This document shows, piece by piece, positions 40,101 to 49,604 of a stretch of DNA of 64,000 bases (the first letter of the stretch is position 1; every line of letters starts with the position of its first letter). The notes under the pieces are model-generated. The model was given only the letters and a program-made list of their open reading frames with translations. It made no database searches and had not been told where the DNA came from. The stretch covers positions 2,563,501-2,627,500 of the forward strand of contig NZ_AP019368.1 in assembly GCF_004295685.1 (NCBI RefSeq), in the 5' to 3' direction. Both the position numbers and the translations under genes were made by a program. The DNA comes from Fluviispira sanaruensis (lineage in GTDB: Bacteria; Bdellovibrionota_B; Oligoflexia; Silvanigrellales; Silvanigrellaceae).

Positions 40101-40122
40101 TTAAGAATTTTTAAATTCTTAA
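40101..40122. other. Perfect inverted repeat between the PBP1A gene and azlC
   Basis: TTAAGAATTT and AAATTCTTAA pair perfectly over 2 nt. It lies between the stop of the PBP1A gene and the azlC start, both on the minus strand. It could be a weak terminator or an operator for azlCD. Confidence 0.4.
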
Positions 40123-40175
40123 TATAAATAAAATAGAATTATAAAAAGCTCAAGTTTATCATTGATTATTTAATT

Positions 40176-42794
40176 TTAATAATTAATTGATTTATGTTTA
40201 AGACTACCAGATGTTCTTGGATTTGGAACACCATCTGGCAATTCACCGTCTTTGTCTGGCTTTGTTTCAAGATGAGAATTATTCAAGATCTCACTTTGTG
40301 AATCTTCAAAAGCATTTTTTGAATAAATTCCTCCTGGTTCTGTGCCATCAATTACATAAATATTTATAGAATTAGGCGTATTCGAATATTCTCCAGTTTC
40401 TTTATCCACTCTTATTTCATGAATCCCAGGTGGTTTCGGATTTTCATTTTGTGGATAAACCTTCACAGCAGTAAGCATTAAACTCTTCCAAATAGGCGCT
40501 GCCATGCCAGAACCTGTACCGCCGCCTCCTAATGTTTTCGAATTGTCATCATAACCAACCCAAACGCCTGCAACGAGTTGGGCAGAAACACCCATAAACC
40601 AGGCATCGGTGTTACCATTTGTCGTTCCTGTTTTACCGCCTACGAGATGGGAAATCCCTTGAACAGGTATCCCAGTCCCTATGCGCACAACTGCTTTTAA
40701 AAGATCTAAGGTAACAAAGGCCGCTTGGGGAGAAATCATTTGCAATGATGAAGGCTCTTCTTGTCTATTCGTTACTTTGCCCGGTAAATAAGGAGCATCT
40801 TCTACCAATTGTGGATTGATAGGACTTGCATAGATTTTTTTATCTTTTGAAGAATAAATAACTTTGCCTTTTCTATCAACAACTTCTTGAATATAAAAAG
40901 CTTGAGTGAGTTTTCCTTGATTGGCAAAAATAGAGTAAGCTTGAACCATTTTAATTAAAGATGACGAGCCTGAACCAAGTGCGAGACTTAAATCTGAGGC
41001 AGGCCAATTAAAACCAAAACGATTTAATTGTTTTGATATTTTTGTCGCCCCGATGGAGTGAAATAAAAAAATACTTGGAATATTTAAACTGAATGCCATT
41101 GAATTTCTTAAAGTAACTCGTCCCGTTTCTTCTCCATCATAGTTTTCGGGCTGCCACCCATCGAAATCAATGAGTGGACTGTCTATTAAGGAAGCTGGAC
41201 TAAAACCATTGTCAATTGCGTAAGAATAATAAAGTGGCTTAACGCTGCTTCCGACCTGACGCTCTGCTTGAGTGGCTCGATTAAACTGAGTTTGATTAAA
41301 ATTCTCACCTCCTACCATGGCAAGAACATCGCCGGTTCGCGCATCCATGACCAAACACGCGGCTTCGATCCCAGCAGAGTCTGTCAACGTGTAGCGCGAA
41401 ATTCTATTACTCACTGTAAGATTAAATTTTTTTAAATAAGTCTGCAGTTTATTTATAAACTTCCTTCCCTCGTTCACTCGCTTTGGGATATCTCTATTCA
41501 CTTTTTGTACGTGAATTTCGTCACCCACTTTTAAAATATAATTTAAACTTTCTAAATCTGTTTCTTTGCTACGCCCTGCATGCAATGCCCATGAGATATC
41601 TTCAGCCAAAAGTAAACCAATGCCTTTTTGGGTGACGATGCCTACAGCACGCAATTCATCATCAATGCTTGTTACTATGGCAACATCAGTGTCTGTTTCT
41701 GTGTTTTTTTCTTTAACAGGAGAGTTGATAAGTTTTGTAATAGCATCGTTAAAATCTTCTCCATGACGCTTAATAGGACCTTTAAACCCTTTTCGGCCTT
41801 CATATTGTTTAGAAAAATTCTGTATTGCCGTTTGTGCCGCAATTTGAATTTTCGAATTTAAAGTTGTGTAAATAGATAAACCACTTGTTTCTATATTTTC
41901 GATATCAAGCTGATTTGTCAGTTGCTTTTTTACTTCAGCAACGAAATAGGGGGCAATTTTATTGTTAAGTGATTCAGCTTTGTAAACAACGATTTTATCA
42001 TTAAGAGCTTTTTCATATTCTCTATGAGTGATCATGTCTTTTTTTAACATACGATCTAAAACATAAGCTTGGCGAATTTTTGCCACATCGATATTGTCTG
42101 TTGGATCATAAGTTGAAGGAGCTGGTGTGAGACCAGCTATCAATGCTGCTTCTGCAAGAGAAAGTTTAAGATTCGATTTTTTAAAATAATTTTCAGCAGC
42201 AGCTTCTACGCCATAAGCGCCATTGCCTAAATAAATAGTATTTAAATACAATTCCAGAATTTTATCTTTAGTAAAAGCTTGTTCAATTCTGCGTGCCATT
42301 AATATATCTTTTATTTTACGCGTTATTGTTCTTTCTTTTGTTAATAAAACATTTTTTGCCAGCTGTTGAGTGATTGTGCTGCCACCCTGCCTTTGATTAG
42401 AAAAGGTAATAAAATGATAAAATGCACGCAAAAAACCCTTAATATCCAGACCCTTATGACTATAAAACTCTGCATCTTCTGCAGCTATAAAGGCATTTTT
42501 AAGAAAAGGAGACATTTCACTTAACAGAACTGGGTAGCGTCTTTCCTCAAAAAGTTCTGCAATTTTAAGGCCATCTTGGCTATAAAGGACTGTCGGTAGA
42601 GCGGGTTCATAATTTGCTAATTTTTCAATGCTCGGTAAAGATTTATCTATTTTATAGATCTTATAAATAAATAAAAAAGTGAATAGAGCTAAGAAAAAAA
42701 TGATTACTTTCCTTTTTCGCGTAGAAAAATAACTTATAAAGTACTTATTCTCTTTCACATGTTGAATGAGCTTATCATAATACTTTCTAAGCAT
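40176..42794 (-). CDS. mrcA: Penicillin-binding protein 1A (class A, bifunctional)
   Basis: The 872-residue protein has an N-terminal membrane anchor (VIIFFLALFTFLFIYKIY). The glycosyltransferase-51 domain follows, with AAEDAEFYSHKGLD, RQGGSTITQQLAKN and LELYLNTIYLGNGAYGVEAA. An OB-like insert precedes the transpeptidase domain, which has all three active-site motifs: SSVKPLYY (SxxK), MAFSLNIPS (SxN) and GGKTGTTNG (KTG). It polymerises and crosslinks peptidoglycan in the periplasm. The C-terminal tail is Pro/Asn-rich. It stands upstream of azlCD on the same strand. The symbol is by family; ponA is an alternative. Confidence 0.96.
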   Translation of the reverse strand: MLRKYYDKLIQHVKENKYFISYFSTRKRKVIIFFLALFTFLFIYKIYKIDKSLPSIEKLANYEPALPTVLYSQDGLKIAELFEERRYPVLLSEMSPFLKNAFIAAEDAEFYSHKGLDIKGFLRAFYHFITFSNQRQGGSTITQQLAKNVLLTKERTITRKIKDILMARRIEQAFTKDKILELYLNTIYLGNGAYGVEAAAENYFKKSNLKLSLAEAALIAGLTPAPSTYDPTDNIDVAKIRQAYVLDRMLKKDMITHREYEKALNDKIVVYKAESLNNKIAPYFVAEVKKQLTNQLDIENIETSGLSIYTTLNSKIQIAAQTAIQNFSKQYEGRKGFKGPIKRHGEDFNDAITKLINSPVKEKNTETDTDVAIVTSIDDELRAVGIVTQKGIGLLLAEDISWALHAGRSKETDLESLNYILKVGDEIHVQKVNRDIPKRVNEGRKFINKLQTYLKKFNLTVSNRISRYTLTDSAGIEAACLVMDARTGDVLAMVGGENFNQTQFNRATQAERQVGSSVKPLYYSYAIDNGFSPASLIDSPLIDFDGWQPENYDGEETGRVTLRNSMAFSLNIPSIFLFHSIGATKISKQLNRFGFNWPASDLSLALGSGSSSLIKMVQAYSIFANQGKLTQAFYIQEVVDRKGKVIYSSKDKKIYASPINPQLVEDAPYLPGKVTNRQEEPSSLQMISPQAAFVTLDLLKAVVRIGTGIPVQGISHLVGGKTGTTNGNTDAWFMGVSAQLVAGVWVGYDDNSKTLGGGGTGSGMAAPIWKSLMLTAVKVYPQNENPKPPGIHEIRVDKETGEYSNTPNSINIYVIDGTEPGGIYSKNAFEDSQSEILNNSHLETKPDKDGELPDGVPNPRTSGSLKHKSINY

Positions 42795-43063
42795 CAGTTA
42801 TTCCTTAATAAAGCAGTTTTTCGACGCAAAGCATGTGAAATCGTTTTACAAAGTTAAATTTCGGCAGTCAAACCCTTGAAAATGAGAAAGAACTTAAAAA
42901 AAAATATAAGCACATGTTATTACTAAATTTATATTGTAAAACCCATTATAAAAATCCTCATATCAAGTTAAAAAGAGTTCTGGCAAGCCCATACAAGTTG
43001 CAGTAAGCTGATTTCGAGGGTTAATATTGCCTTTTCTTGAGTTAACCGTAGAGGATTTTTTAA

Positions 43064-44008
43064 ATGACAAATCAAAAAGTAGATACAGGTGAACAAGCTC
43101 ATCAGCAGCACAATCATGATCATTGTAGTCATGAACATCATACAGAACATGAATGCGAAAATGATCACAGCCATGAACATGGAAAATGTAATCACCACCA
43201 TGAACATGGAAAATGCAGTCACCACCATGATCACGAAGGACATTCTCACGAACCTAAAGAACGTTACAACAGATATACGTACACGGACGAAGAAATAGTC
43301 GAGTTCTCAAAAAAATCTACCGATGATTTAATTGAACTGGTAAATAGTTTTCTTACAGAAGAAATATATGGGAAAGCAGTTCCGCTCCTTGAAATTATTT
43401 TTCTAAGACTTAGCTCAGATAAAAATAATACTAATTCTGAAAACATTTTTTCCACGAAACACCATTTAGCACTTGCGTATGGAATTATCGGTGAACATAG
43501 CAAATCAATTCCACTATGGAAAGAAGTTATAAAATCCCTTGAAAAAGAAGAAGATACATCTGAAACTCTAGAAGCGTATTATAACGCTGCCCTTTCTGCA
43601 GAACAGGCTAAAAATGAAAAAGAATATGTTGTATTTATAACAAGAGGTCTGCAAATCGCAAAAGATAATAATTTTGAAGATTGGGAAGCAGCATTTGAAC
43701 ATGAACTTGGTATCCATAAAATGGACAAAAGTGATTTTGAAGTAGCAGAAGAAAAATTTAATCGTGCTTTATCGATTAGAACAAAGATGGAAGACGAAGA
43801 AGGAATTATTATTACTCAATATCACTTAGCGTCCCTTTATGAAGCTAAAAAAGAAATCGAGAGAGCAAAAAAACTTTATGAAGAGACATTAGCCCTAACG
43901 AAAAAAGAATGTATCCGCGAACACGTTGAACATGAAAGATCATTAATTGAAGAAAGACTTTCACTCATAAAAAATGCACAACTACAAAGTAAATTACTAA
44001 AATTCTAA
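43064..44008 (+). CDS. TPR protein with a histidine-rich N-terminal segment
   Basis: The 314-residue protein opens with about 65 residues very rich in His, Asp, Glu and Cys, including two tandem copies of HEHGKCxHHH and the ending HHDHEGHSHE. That composition binds metal ions such as zinc, nickel or cobalt. The rest is helical with TPR-like repeats (YGIIGEHSKSIPLWKEVIKS, FEVAEEKFNRALSIRTKMED, YHLASLYEAKKEIERAKKLY). No signal peptide is present, so it should be cytoplasmic. GAGGA lies upstream. A metal-storage or metal-dependent adaptor role is inference; no metallocentre genes are adjacent. Confidence 0.7.
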   Translation: MTNQKVDTGEQAHQQHNHDHCSHEHHTEHECENDHSHEHGKCNHHHEHGKCSHHHDHEGHSHEPKERYNRYTYTDEEIVEFSKKSTDDLIELVNSFLTEEIYGKAVPLLEIIFLRLSSDKNNTNSENIFSTKHHLALAYGIIGEHSKSIPLWKEVIKSLEKEEDTSETLEAYYNAALSAEQAKNEKEYVVFITRGLQIAKDNNFEDWEAAFEHELGIHKMDKSDFEVAEEKFNRALSIRTKMEDEEGIIITQYHLASLYEAKKEIERAKKLYEETLALTKKECIREHVEHERSLIEERLSLIKNAQLQSKLLKF

Positions 44009-44027
44009 TTAAAAACAATTTCAAAAG

Positions 44028-44059
44028 AGCTTCTTAAACAAAGAGGCACTTTTTTTCAC
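44028..44059 (+). terminator. Probable terminator of the His-rich TPR gene
   Basis: GAGCTTCTT and AAGAGGCAC can pair with one mismatch and one G-T pair around a short loop, followed directly by seven T. It lies about 20-50 nt after the stop at 44008. The stem is modest. Confidence 0.55.
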
Positions 44060-44227
44060 ATATCTTGCCACCCATTCCTCAAAAAACATTTTATTTTTGT
44101 AATACCTAAAAAAATAGTTGCAATAAAATTTGAGATAAAATAAATATATTTTTGTAACTCACAATATTTTAATTAGCCATAGATAAGTATTAATAAAAAA
44201 TTTAAAACAAATTAGAGGAGATTATAA

Positions 44228-45370
44228 TTGAAAAAATTAATTTTATTATTTTTTATTTTAATTAGCACAAATGCAATTTTTCGAAAAAAATCTTCATATG
44301 CCGATGAAACTAAAATAACGACTGATGAAAAAGAAAAGATCGCACTCGAAATTTTTTCAGAAACAAATAATCTTTCAGACAGCTATGGGAGATTTATAGT
44401 TGTACGGGACCACAATTTATACGGGATGAATGGAATTTCTAAAAAATTCACTACTTGCCAAGCTGACTTAAAAAGATGGATAAAAAGTTGGGAAGATTTT
44501 GTTAAAAATATTCAACTGAATCATTCAAAAGAAATATATCCTTTCTCTACAACGCTACAAGATTTTTTTTCAATACAAAGTCTGCAAGCAGAAAAAATAA
44601 AAATCAATTGCAACTATGTTATAGAAAACGCAAATAAATCCCTAGAAATCATGAAAAATTCTGTACCCTATAGCAAAGTTATTCTCTCGGAATATAACTA
44701 TTATTTAGGTGAAATAGAAAAATCTACAAAAAGAATTTATACAGTTTTAGAAAAATATATTTTGGACACTAAGTATTATCTAAAAAAGCTCGAAGAATTG
44801 AATATAAAATCACACAAAAGTGTATTTTCAAAAATCACAATAGAAATATATAAATTAAAGCCAGAAGATCCTATCATAATTTTAAATGATTTTTATTCGC
44901 TCATTAACGCTTCCAGAGATTTAAACCCTTCTGTTGCAAAAATTAACATGACAGAGAAAAAAATTCAAGAATATATTGAAAAATACAAATATTTTAAAGC
45001 ATTAAAACTGTATGATCATATACTTTTAGATTGTGCCAAAACACATAGAGAAATATTAAATAACATAATCAACACTAAATATTTAAGCTATAAATTTGAC
45101 AAGATGAGGGAGAGTTGTAGCAATACTTATAATGCTTTTATGCACTTTAAAAAGAAGTTTAAAAACAAACATGATTACATTATAAACTTTATTGAATATA
45201 CAAAAAACAACACAAAAATAGATTGCAGCAATAATGTTAATATTATTCCATGCAACGAATTTTCAGTGATAAAGTCTATAAAAATAGATGAGTTAAAAAA
45301 TTTTTCAGAGCAAAAATTATCCTTTATTGAATCAAAGTTAGATACAATTTTAGAGGAGTATAAACTATGA
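44228..45370 (+). CDS. Exported helical protein, first partner of duplicated pair (copy 1)
   Basis: The 380-residue protein starts at a TTG (44228) with GAGGAG 8 nt upstream and has a signal peptide (KKLILLFFILISTNAIF). The mature part is almost all helix with paired Cys near the end (KIDCSNNVNIIPCNEFSVIK). Its second half aligns with the protein at 49945: KLEELNIKSHKSVFSKI against KLEKIFDLSRKASVNKL, and KYKYFKALKLYDHILLDC against NLQYFKAKKLLTQVQKDC. The stop overlaps the next start as ATGA. No known family is recognised. It is predicted to be periplasmic or secreted, acting with the gene at 45367. Confidence 0.65.
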   Translation: MKKLILLFFILISTNAIFRKKSSYADETKITTDEKEKIALEIFSETNNLSDSYGRFIVVRDHNLYGMNGISKKFTTCQADLKRWIKSWEDFVKNIQLNHSKEIYPFSTTLQDFFSIQSLQAEKIKINCNYVIENANKSLEIMKNSVPYSKVILSEYNYYLGEIEKSTKRIYTVLEKYILDTKYYLKKLEELNIKSHKSVFSKITIEIYKLKPEDPIIILNDFYSLINASRDLNPSVAKINMTEKKIQEYIEKYKYFKALKLYDHILLDCAKTHREILNNIINTKYLSYKFDKMRESCSNTYNAFMHFKKKFKNKHDYIINFIEYTKNNTKIDCSNNVNIIPCNEFSVIKSIKIDELKNFSEQKLSFIESKLDTILEEYKL

Positions 45371-47019
45371 AAAAAAGCATTTTTTTAATTTACATCCAAA
45401 TTGCTTATCATTATTCTGTGTTTGCAAATATAACATCCCAATGCCACGATGGGTATATCGATTATAAAAGACCTGCAATTCCGTTTGTTCCTTTTAGAAT
45501 GACAGACAGCGAAACAGATAAAGAACTATCACCTGATGATATTATAACCGCAGTTGATCGCAATGCTAAAAGCTATCAAGTTACAGCAAAAGAGTTTTTT
45601 GAAAATTTAAACTCAATTGAATATGGCTTAAATCAATGGGGATACTCCCTTCGAGATTCGACTGGGAGCTATAATCTCAGCTCGCTCGATTCTTGTTTAA
45701 AACTTTTGGAAAATCAAAGAGAAGTCATTAAAAAAAATCTAATTCAAGAACCCGTAAATGAAATGCTAAAATACACTGACTGGAAAAAAAAAGTTGATCA
45801 GAAAAAAGCTGATCAGAAAAAAAAATACCCCCGCTTTACTGATCTTATTTACTACAGAGATCTTAATAAATATGATGAATACACTGCAAAAGTACAAGCT
45901 TTCGATGTCCCTCGCCCTCTCTTAAAAAAAGTTCCCATGACGGTTTTTAAAAAAAGTAAAAATTGGGCTTTCGAAAAGGGAGAAAAATCTAAATTTTTAA
46001 TCGGTGGAGGAGCAGGCTACGGAGTAAAAGTAAGTCATCTCGAGGCCTCAAGCTATGCCCATATGACCATTGATGCAGCCTTGCTTAAAATATGGCATGG
46101 AAGTGTTTTGAGCGCAAAAACGAGCGCAAGCTCACCCGGAACAGGTATGGGAAGTATCAGTTTCTCAGTTAATATTTTTGGCGCGAGCTTATATGCATTT
46201 GATCGTGATTTAGATAAAAGCGTCCACTCAATCGATAGAGAGTTTTTGAATACGCCTTTGAGCTTTGAAAAAGGCACTCATTTTACTCTCGGCCCTATTC
46301 CAATACGATTGTCACTTGGTGTGCGCGGAACGAATACATTGAAATGGGGGCTCGATGCAAGACCTCTGCAATTGCAAAGTTTTCTACAGCATAATGCAGA
46401 ACTCGATGCATACGCCGTCGCAGCAGTGGATATTTTAATTGCGGGCGTGGGAGTGCATGGAAGATTGTTACTCTTATCTGTTAATACGCGGATTGCCGGT
46501 AATGCTCATGTCGAATTCAATGATACACTCTATTTCAAACTCGATCTCGTGGGCAAAACAGATGTCCATTCTCTTTATGGAGATTTAAAGATAGTCGCTT
46601 ACGCATATCTTCCTACATTAAAATTCTGGAATGGATTATTAGAAAAAAAAGAATGGTCAAAGCGATTGGGAGAATTCCCTGGTTATAACTACTCAGGAAA
46701 TATTTTTGATTATTCTGCAACTCTTTCACCCACTGGTTTTAGCGCAAAAGGGCAACTTAGCATAGAAGATGTTAATGACTATATGCAGATTAAAAAAAGT
46801 GTAAAACGTAGAGAAGCTGTTCTTTCTCTTGCAGATATCACACAAAAAAGGGCACGAGAGACAATTAAATCTATTGAAAATGATTTCAATGGTCACAATA
46901 ATAAAACCTTAATAGCTGAAGAAGATCTTTTAAAAAATAACTTTGCAAGTATAGATAAATATTTCAGTGATTATGAAAAAGAAATTAAAACATTCGATGA
47001 TATTGCAGAATATTTGTAA
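45367..47019 (+). CDS. Exported beta-rich protein, second partner of duplicated pair (copy 1)
   Basis: The 550-residue protein has a signal peptide (MKKSIFLIYIQIAYHYSVFA). It shares long near-identical blocks with the protein at 50589: KxPAIPFVPFxM, then WGYSLRD.xGSYNLS, IPxRxxxGxRG, LQHxAxxDAYAxAAVD, and IFDYSATLSPTGFxAKGxLS. The middle (residues about 190-480) alternates small and hydrophobic residues as in a large beta sheet, and a helical tail follows. An ATGA overlap couples it to the gene at 44228. The family is not recognised. Unlike copy 2, no HEAT-repeat gene follows; a minus-strand solute-binding protein gene comes next. Confidence 0.7.
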   Translation: MKKSIFLIYIQIAYHYSVFANITSQCHDGYIDYKRPAIPFVPFRMTDSETDKELSPDDIITAVDRNAKSYQVTAKEFFENLNSIEYGLNQWGYSLRDSTGSYNLSSLDSCLKLLENQREVIKKNLIQEPVNEMLKYTDWKKKVDQKKADQKKKYPRFTDLIYYRDLNKYDEYTAKVQAFDVPRPLLKKVPMTVFKKSKNWAFEKGEKSKFLIGGGAGYGVKVSHLEASSYAHMTIDAALLKIWHGSVLSAKTSASSPGTGMGSISFSVNIFGASLYAFDRDLDKSVHSIDREFLNTPLSFEKGTHFTLGPIPIRLSLGVRGTNTLKWGLDARPLQLQSFLQHNAELDAYAVAAVDILIAGVGVHGRLLLLSVNTRIAGNAHVEFNDTLYFKLDLVGKTDVHSLYGDLKIVAYAYLPTLKFWNGLLEKKEWSKRLGEFPGYNYSGNIFDYSATLSPTGFSAKGQLSIEDVNDYMQIKKSVKRREAVLSLADITQKRARETIKSIENDFNGHNNKTLIAEEDLLKNNFASIDKYFSDYEKEIKTFDDIAEYL

Positions 47020-47042
47020 TAAAATACGGGGTTCATATTGTC

Positions 47043-47831
47043 CTACTTTTTAAAACTGTCCTTGCCTGTTTTTTTAATAAGGCCAATCAGTTTTTTGTAC
47101 TCCTGTGTTTGCTTAAAAGATTCTACTGCATCCTGCACTTTGCTAATTAATTCTGGTGGAGTTTCTGATGTGGTCCCAATATATTTTTCTTGTATAGCAA
47201 CCGGATTGCCAATAACAAAGTCTTTTTGAGTTAAGTTTTCATCTTTTGCAAGTATATCTATTGCATAAGATGCCACTATATCAATAGTGAACCATGTATC
47301 AATTCTTTTGCCAATAAGCTTTTTAAAATTTCGAATATCTATTGGATTTTCACTGATTTTATCAACATCAAGCCCATTTTCAGGTCTTACTAACATCGCT
47401 CTATATGATGAGGATGTAAGGACTCCTATCGTTGCATTTTTTGCTTCCAAAAAAGAATCAATTCTTTTACCTTTTTTCATTGTTATAAAAACAGCATGCG
47501 CTGAATATATTTTCGAAGCCCAAATAAACTTTTCTTCTCTTTCAGGAATCCGTGTCAATGGAATAATAAAAGACTTCTTATCCTTATTGTCTAAAGCTTC
47601 TTTATATGCTCTTGCCCAAGGTCGCCATTCAAGATTGATCTTAATATTTTTTGCTTTAAATGCTTTTGCAATTATTTCTCCTCCCAATCCGGCAAGTTTG
47701 CCATTAGCTGATTCTTCCACCTCTCCAATAAAACTTGGGTCTGCAAATAAAGTAATTTCAGTACAATATCCTTTTAAACAGAGAAATAAACTCAGGAAGA
47801 AAATGACACAAGAATTTTTTTGAAAATTCAT
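47043..47831 (-). CDS. Family-3 (amino-acid-type) periplasmic solute-binding protein
   Basis: The 262-residue protein has a signal peptide (cleavage near LKGYCTEI). The SBP family 3 fold is visible in LAGLGGEIIAKAFKAKNIKI, NLEWRPWARAYKEA, ATIGVLTSSSYRAML, and a C-terminal LISKVQDAVESFKQTQEYKK. It binds a small polar ligand in the periplasm. No transporter partners are nearby, as for the similar gene at 20281. It is convergent with the gene at 45367 (23 nt between stops). Confidence 0.8.
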   Translation of the reverse strand: MNFQKNSCVIFFLSLFLCLKGYCTEITLFADPSFIGEVEESANGKLAGLGGEIIAKAFKAKNIKINLEWRPWARAYKEALDNKDKKSFIIPLTRIPEREEKFIWASKIYSAHAVFITMKKGKRIDSFLEAKNATIGVLTSSSYRAMLVRPENGLDVDKISENPIDIRNFKKLIGKRIDTWFTIDIVASYAIDILAKDENLTQKDFVIGNPVAIQEKYIGTTSETPPELISKVQDAVESFKQTQEYKKLIGLIKKTGKDSFKK

Positions 47832-48442
47832 AATTCTATATAAGCCCTTCTAGATGATAAATTTCATGATTTTTAAACAAAAAAACAAGACATGAAAGCA
47901 TATACCTCTTAATAATCACTAAAAAATTTGATAAAAAAGAAAGAGCAAGCGAAAAATATTTCATGATAGAAATATTAGCATGAATTTACAACTAGTACAA
48001 AAACTGATTCGTCATCTAAGTCAAATAAATGCGAATGAAAATTGATAAATTCAGATTTCAAAATTTTTGAGATTATTTTACATGCTCTTAAAGCCAAACT
48101 CAAAATTTAATGAAGACACTGAAATCTGGGTTGCATTATTTTTTTTGAAAGGAATTATACATTTATAAAATGTTATTTTTTGTAAAAATATATAATTATT
48201 TTAATTTACTTTTTAAAAAATAAAAATATTTTTTGTAGATTGCCTCAAATACGAATGAGCAGAGAAATATTTCGTTAAAAAATTCTTAGCAAAAATCTAG
48301 ATAATTTTTTTTAAAATGCTAGTAACTCCAAAATAAAGTTACAGGAATGTTATTTTTTTAGACAAACTTATAATTGATTGAGGATTGTTTTGAAAAATTT
48401 AACTTCTCCAGCAGTAAAATTATAAAGCTTAAGGAGTTTTTT
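47832..48442. other. Long AT-rich intergenic region with a repeated 34-nt leader
   Basis: About 610 bases without a gene, containing the divergent promoters of the solute-binding protein gene and the small exported-protein gene at 48443. At 48334-48367 lies a 34-nt sequence repeated at 49092-49125 with 2 mismatches. Otherwise only AT-rich sequence is seen. Confidence 0.5.
48334..48367 (+). repeat. 34-nt leader repeat, copy 1
   Basis: The sequence starts TAAAGTTACAGGAATG and ends TTTTTTTAGACAAAC. It matches 49092-49125 in 32 of 34 positions. Each copy ends about 75 nt before the ATG of a small exported paralogue (48443 and 49202). A shared promoter or regulatory site is likely. Confidence 0.7.
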
Positions 48443-48562
48443 ATGAAGATAAAGCTATTTATTCAAAACCTTTCTAAAAGCATATTATTAACACTCTCAA
48501 TTTTTTTTACAATTCAAACATATGCAGATCCTCCAGGAAATAGGATTGAAGCCTTTTTGTAA
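48443..48562 (+). CDS. Truncated small exported paralogue (signal peptide plus PPGNR)
   Basis: The 39-codon frame has AAGGAG upstream and encodes a signal peptide (MKIKLFIQNLSKSILLTLSI..., cleavage near TYADPP). The mature part stops after PPGNRIEAFL. The start, signal and PPGNRI block match the neighbour at 49202 closely, so this is a paralogue that lost the cysteine domain. It may yield an exported decapeptide or be a dead copy. Confidence 0.5.
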   Translation: MKIKLFIQNLSKSILLTLSIFFTIQTYADPPGNRIEAFL

Positions 48563-49201
48563 AGACAAATTCATTAACTCTTTTCAATTATAATTTATAA
48601 AAAATTGTGTTTTCATATTTTTAAAATAAGCAAATAAATTCTCTTAACACATATCTCAGTAAGAATAATTATGTCTTTAAATGGACATATATTTACATTT
48701 ATAAACATAATTATTTCATATATAATTTGATCAATTAACTATTTATTTTAACTAAAATTTTCCTCTAACTTTTTTTACTTTTCATGAATTTCCAGGGGTC
48801 TAAAAGGTAAAGTTAACTTTTCGATTCCCCCCCCCACCTCTTTGCCTTAATGTAAAATGGTAAAGTTGAATTGTAGACTAGGATAGCATTACTAAAGAAA
48901 AATTTTAATATTAAAAAATTATGTTTTAAATATTATTGAATAAAACAATAAAATATTTTTTAAAATTTGATTTGATACAAGAATATTCTGTCAAAGTTTT
49001 GACATTTCTTTTTATATTAAACCCTAACCATTTATCGTACTAAAAATATTTATAAAATTATTTCTCTTATTAAACAAAGAAAACTTCACACTAAAGTTAC
49101 AAGAATGTCATTTTTTTAGACAAACCATCCACAACTTGTTAATTCTTTTATACAAATTAAACATCCCAAGAAGTAAAATTAGATATTTTAAGGAGATTAT
49201 A
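48563..49201. other. AT-rich intergenic region with a C9 tract
   Basis: About 640 bases without a gene. It contains a run of nine C (48827-48835) flanked by two similar GGTAAAGTT motifs (about 48807 and 48860), which could be the remains of a small inserted element. The second 34-nt leader repeat is at 49092-49125. Nothing else stands out. Confidence 0.45.
49092..49125 (+). repeat. 34-nt leader repeat, copy 2
   Basis: The sequence matches 48334-48367 with 2 differences and lies 76 nt before the ATG at 49202, the same distance as in copy 1. This conserved spacing supports a shared promoter region rather than chance similarity. Confidence 0.7.
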
Positions 49202-49561
49202 ATGAAAATAAAAATATTTTTTCAAAAATTTTATAAAGAACTATTATTGCTAATCTCAATATTTTTTTCAACTCAGTCTTTTGCAGCCCCTCCTGGAAAT
49301 AGAATTGATAGACCGATTGGTAATGGTCAATGTTTAGTTTCTAATAATTTTAATGAAGCATTTTGCCAAGAGGAAAGAAAATTCGCACTTGAAACAAACT
49401 GTATCAATCAAAATGAATTCAATTCACTTGTAAATTATCGTGCATTTCCCGTTTGCAATAGACGTAATCAATTAGTAACTTGGTGCCCTTGCTATAATAA
49501 CAAAATAAATATTGATCTTAATTTTGAGAATTACGATTTTGAAAATTTTGATATTAAGTAA
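49202..49561 (+). CDS. Small exported cysteine-containing protein (paralogue 2)
   Basis: The 119-residue protein has AAGGAG upstream and a signal peptide (cleavage near SFAAPP). The mature domain starts PPGNRIDRPIG, has Cys in NGQCLV, EAFCQEE, NCINQNEFNSLVNYRAFPVC and ends TWCPCYNNKINIDLN. Six Cys suggest disulfides. It shares the CINQxExNxL...PxCN pattern with the gene at 49605. CPCYNNKINI resembles the first strand of Hint-type domains (CFxxxTxI), but the chain ends soon after. No function is known. Confidence 0.6.
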   Translation: MKIKIFFQKFYKELLLLISIFFSTQSFAAPPGNRIDRPIGNGQCLVSNNFNEAFCQEERKFALETNCINQNEFNSLVNYRAFPVCNRRNQLVTWCPCYNNKINIDLNFENYDFENFDIK

Positions 49562-49604
49562 AGGTTATTTACTTAATTTTAACCCGTACAAAGGAGATCT
49601 ATTT

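Noticed and set aside
43064-43298. Alternative Met/Thr-rich frames across the His-rich segment
   Set aside because: They arise from CAT/CAC codons read in other frames; the in-frame protein continues into TPR repeats.
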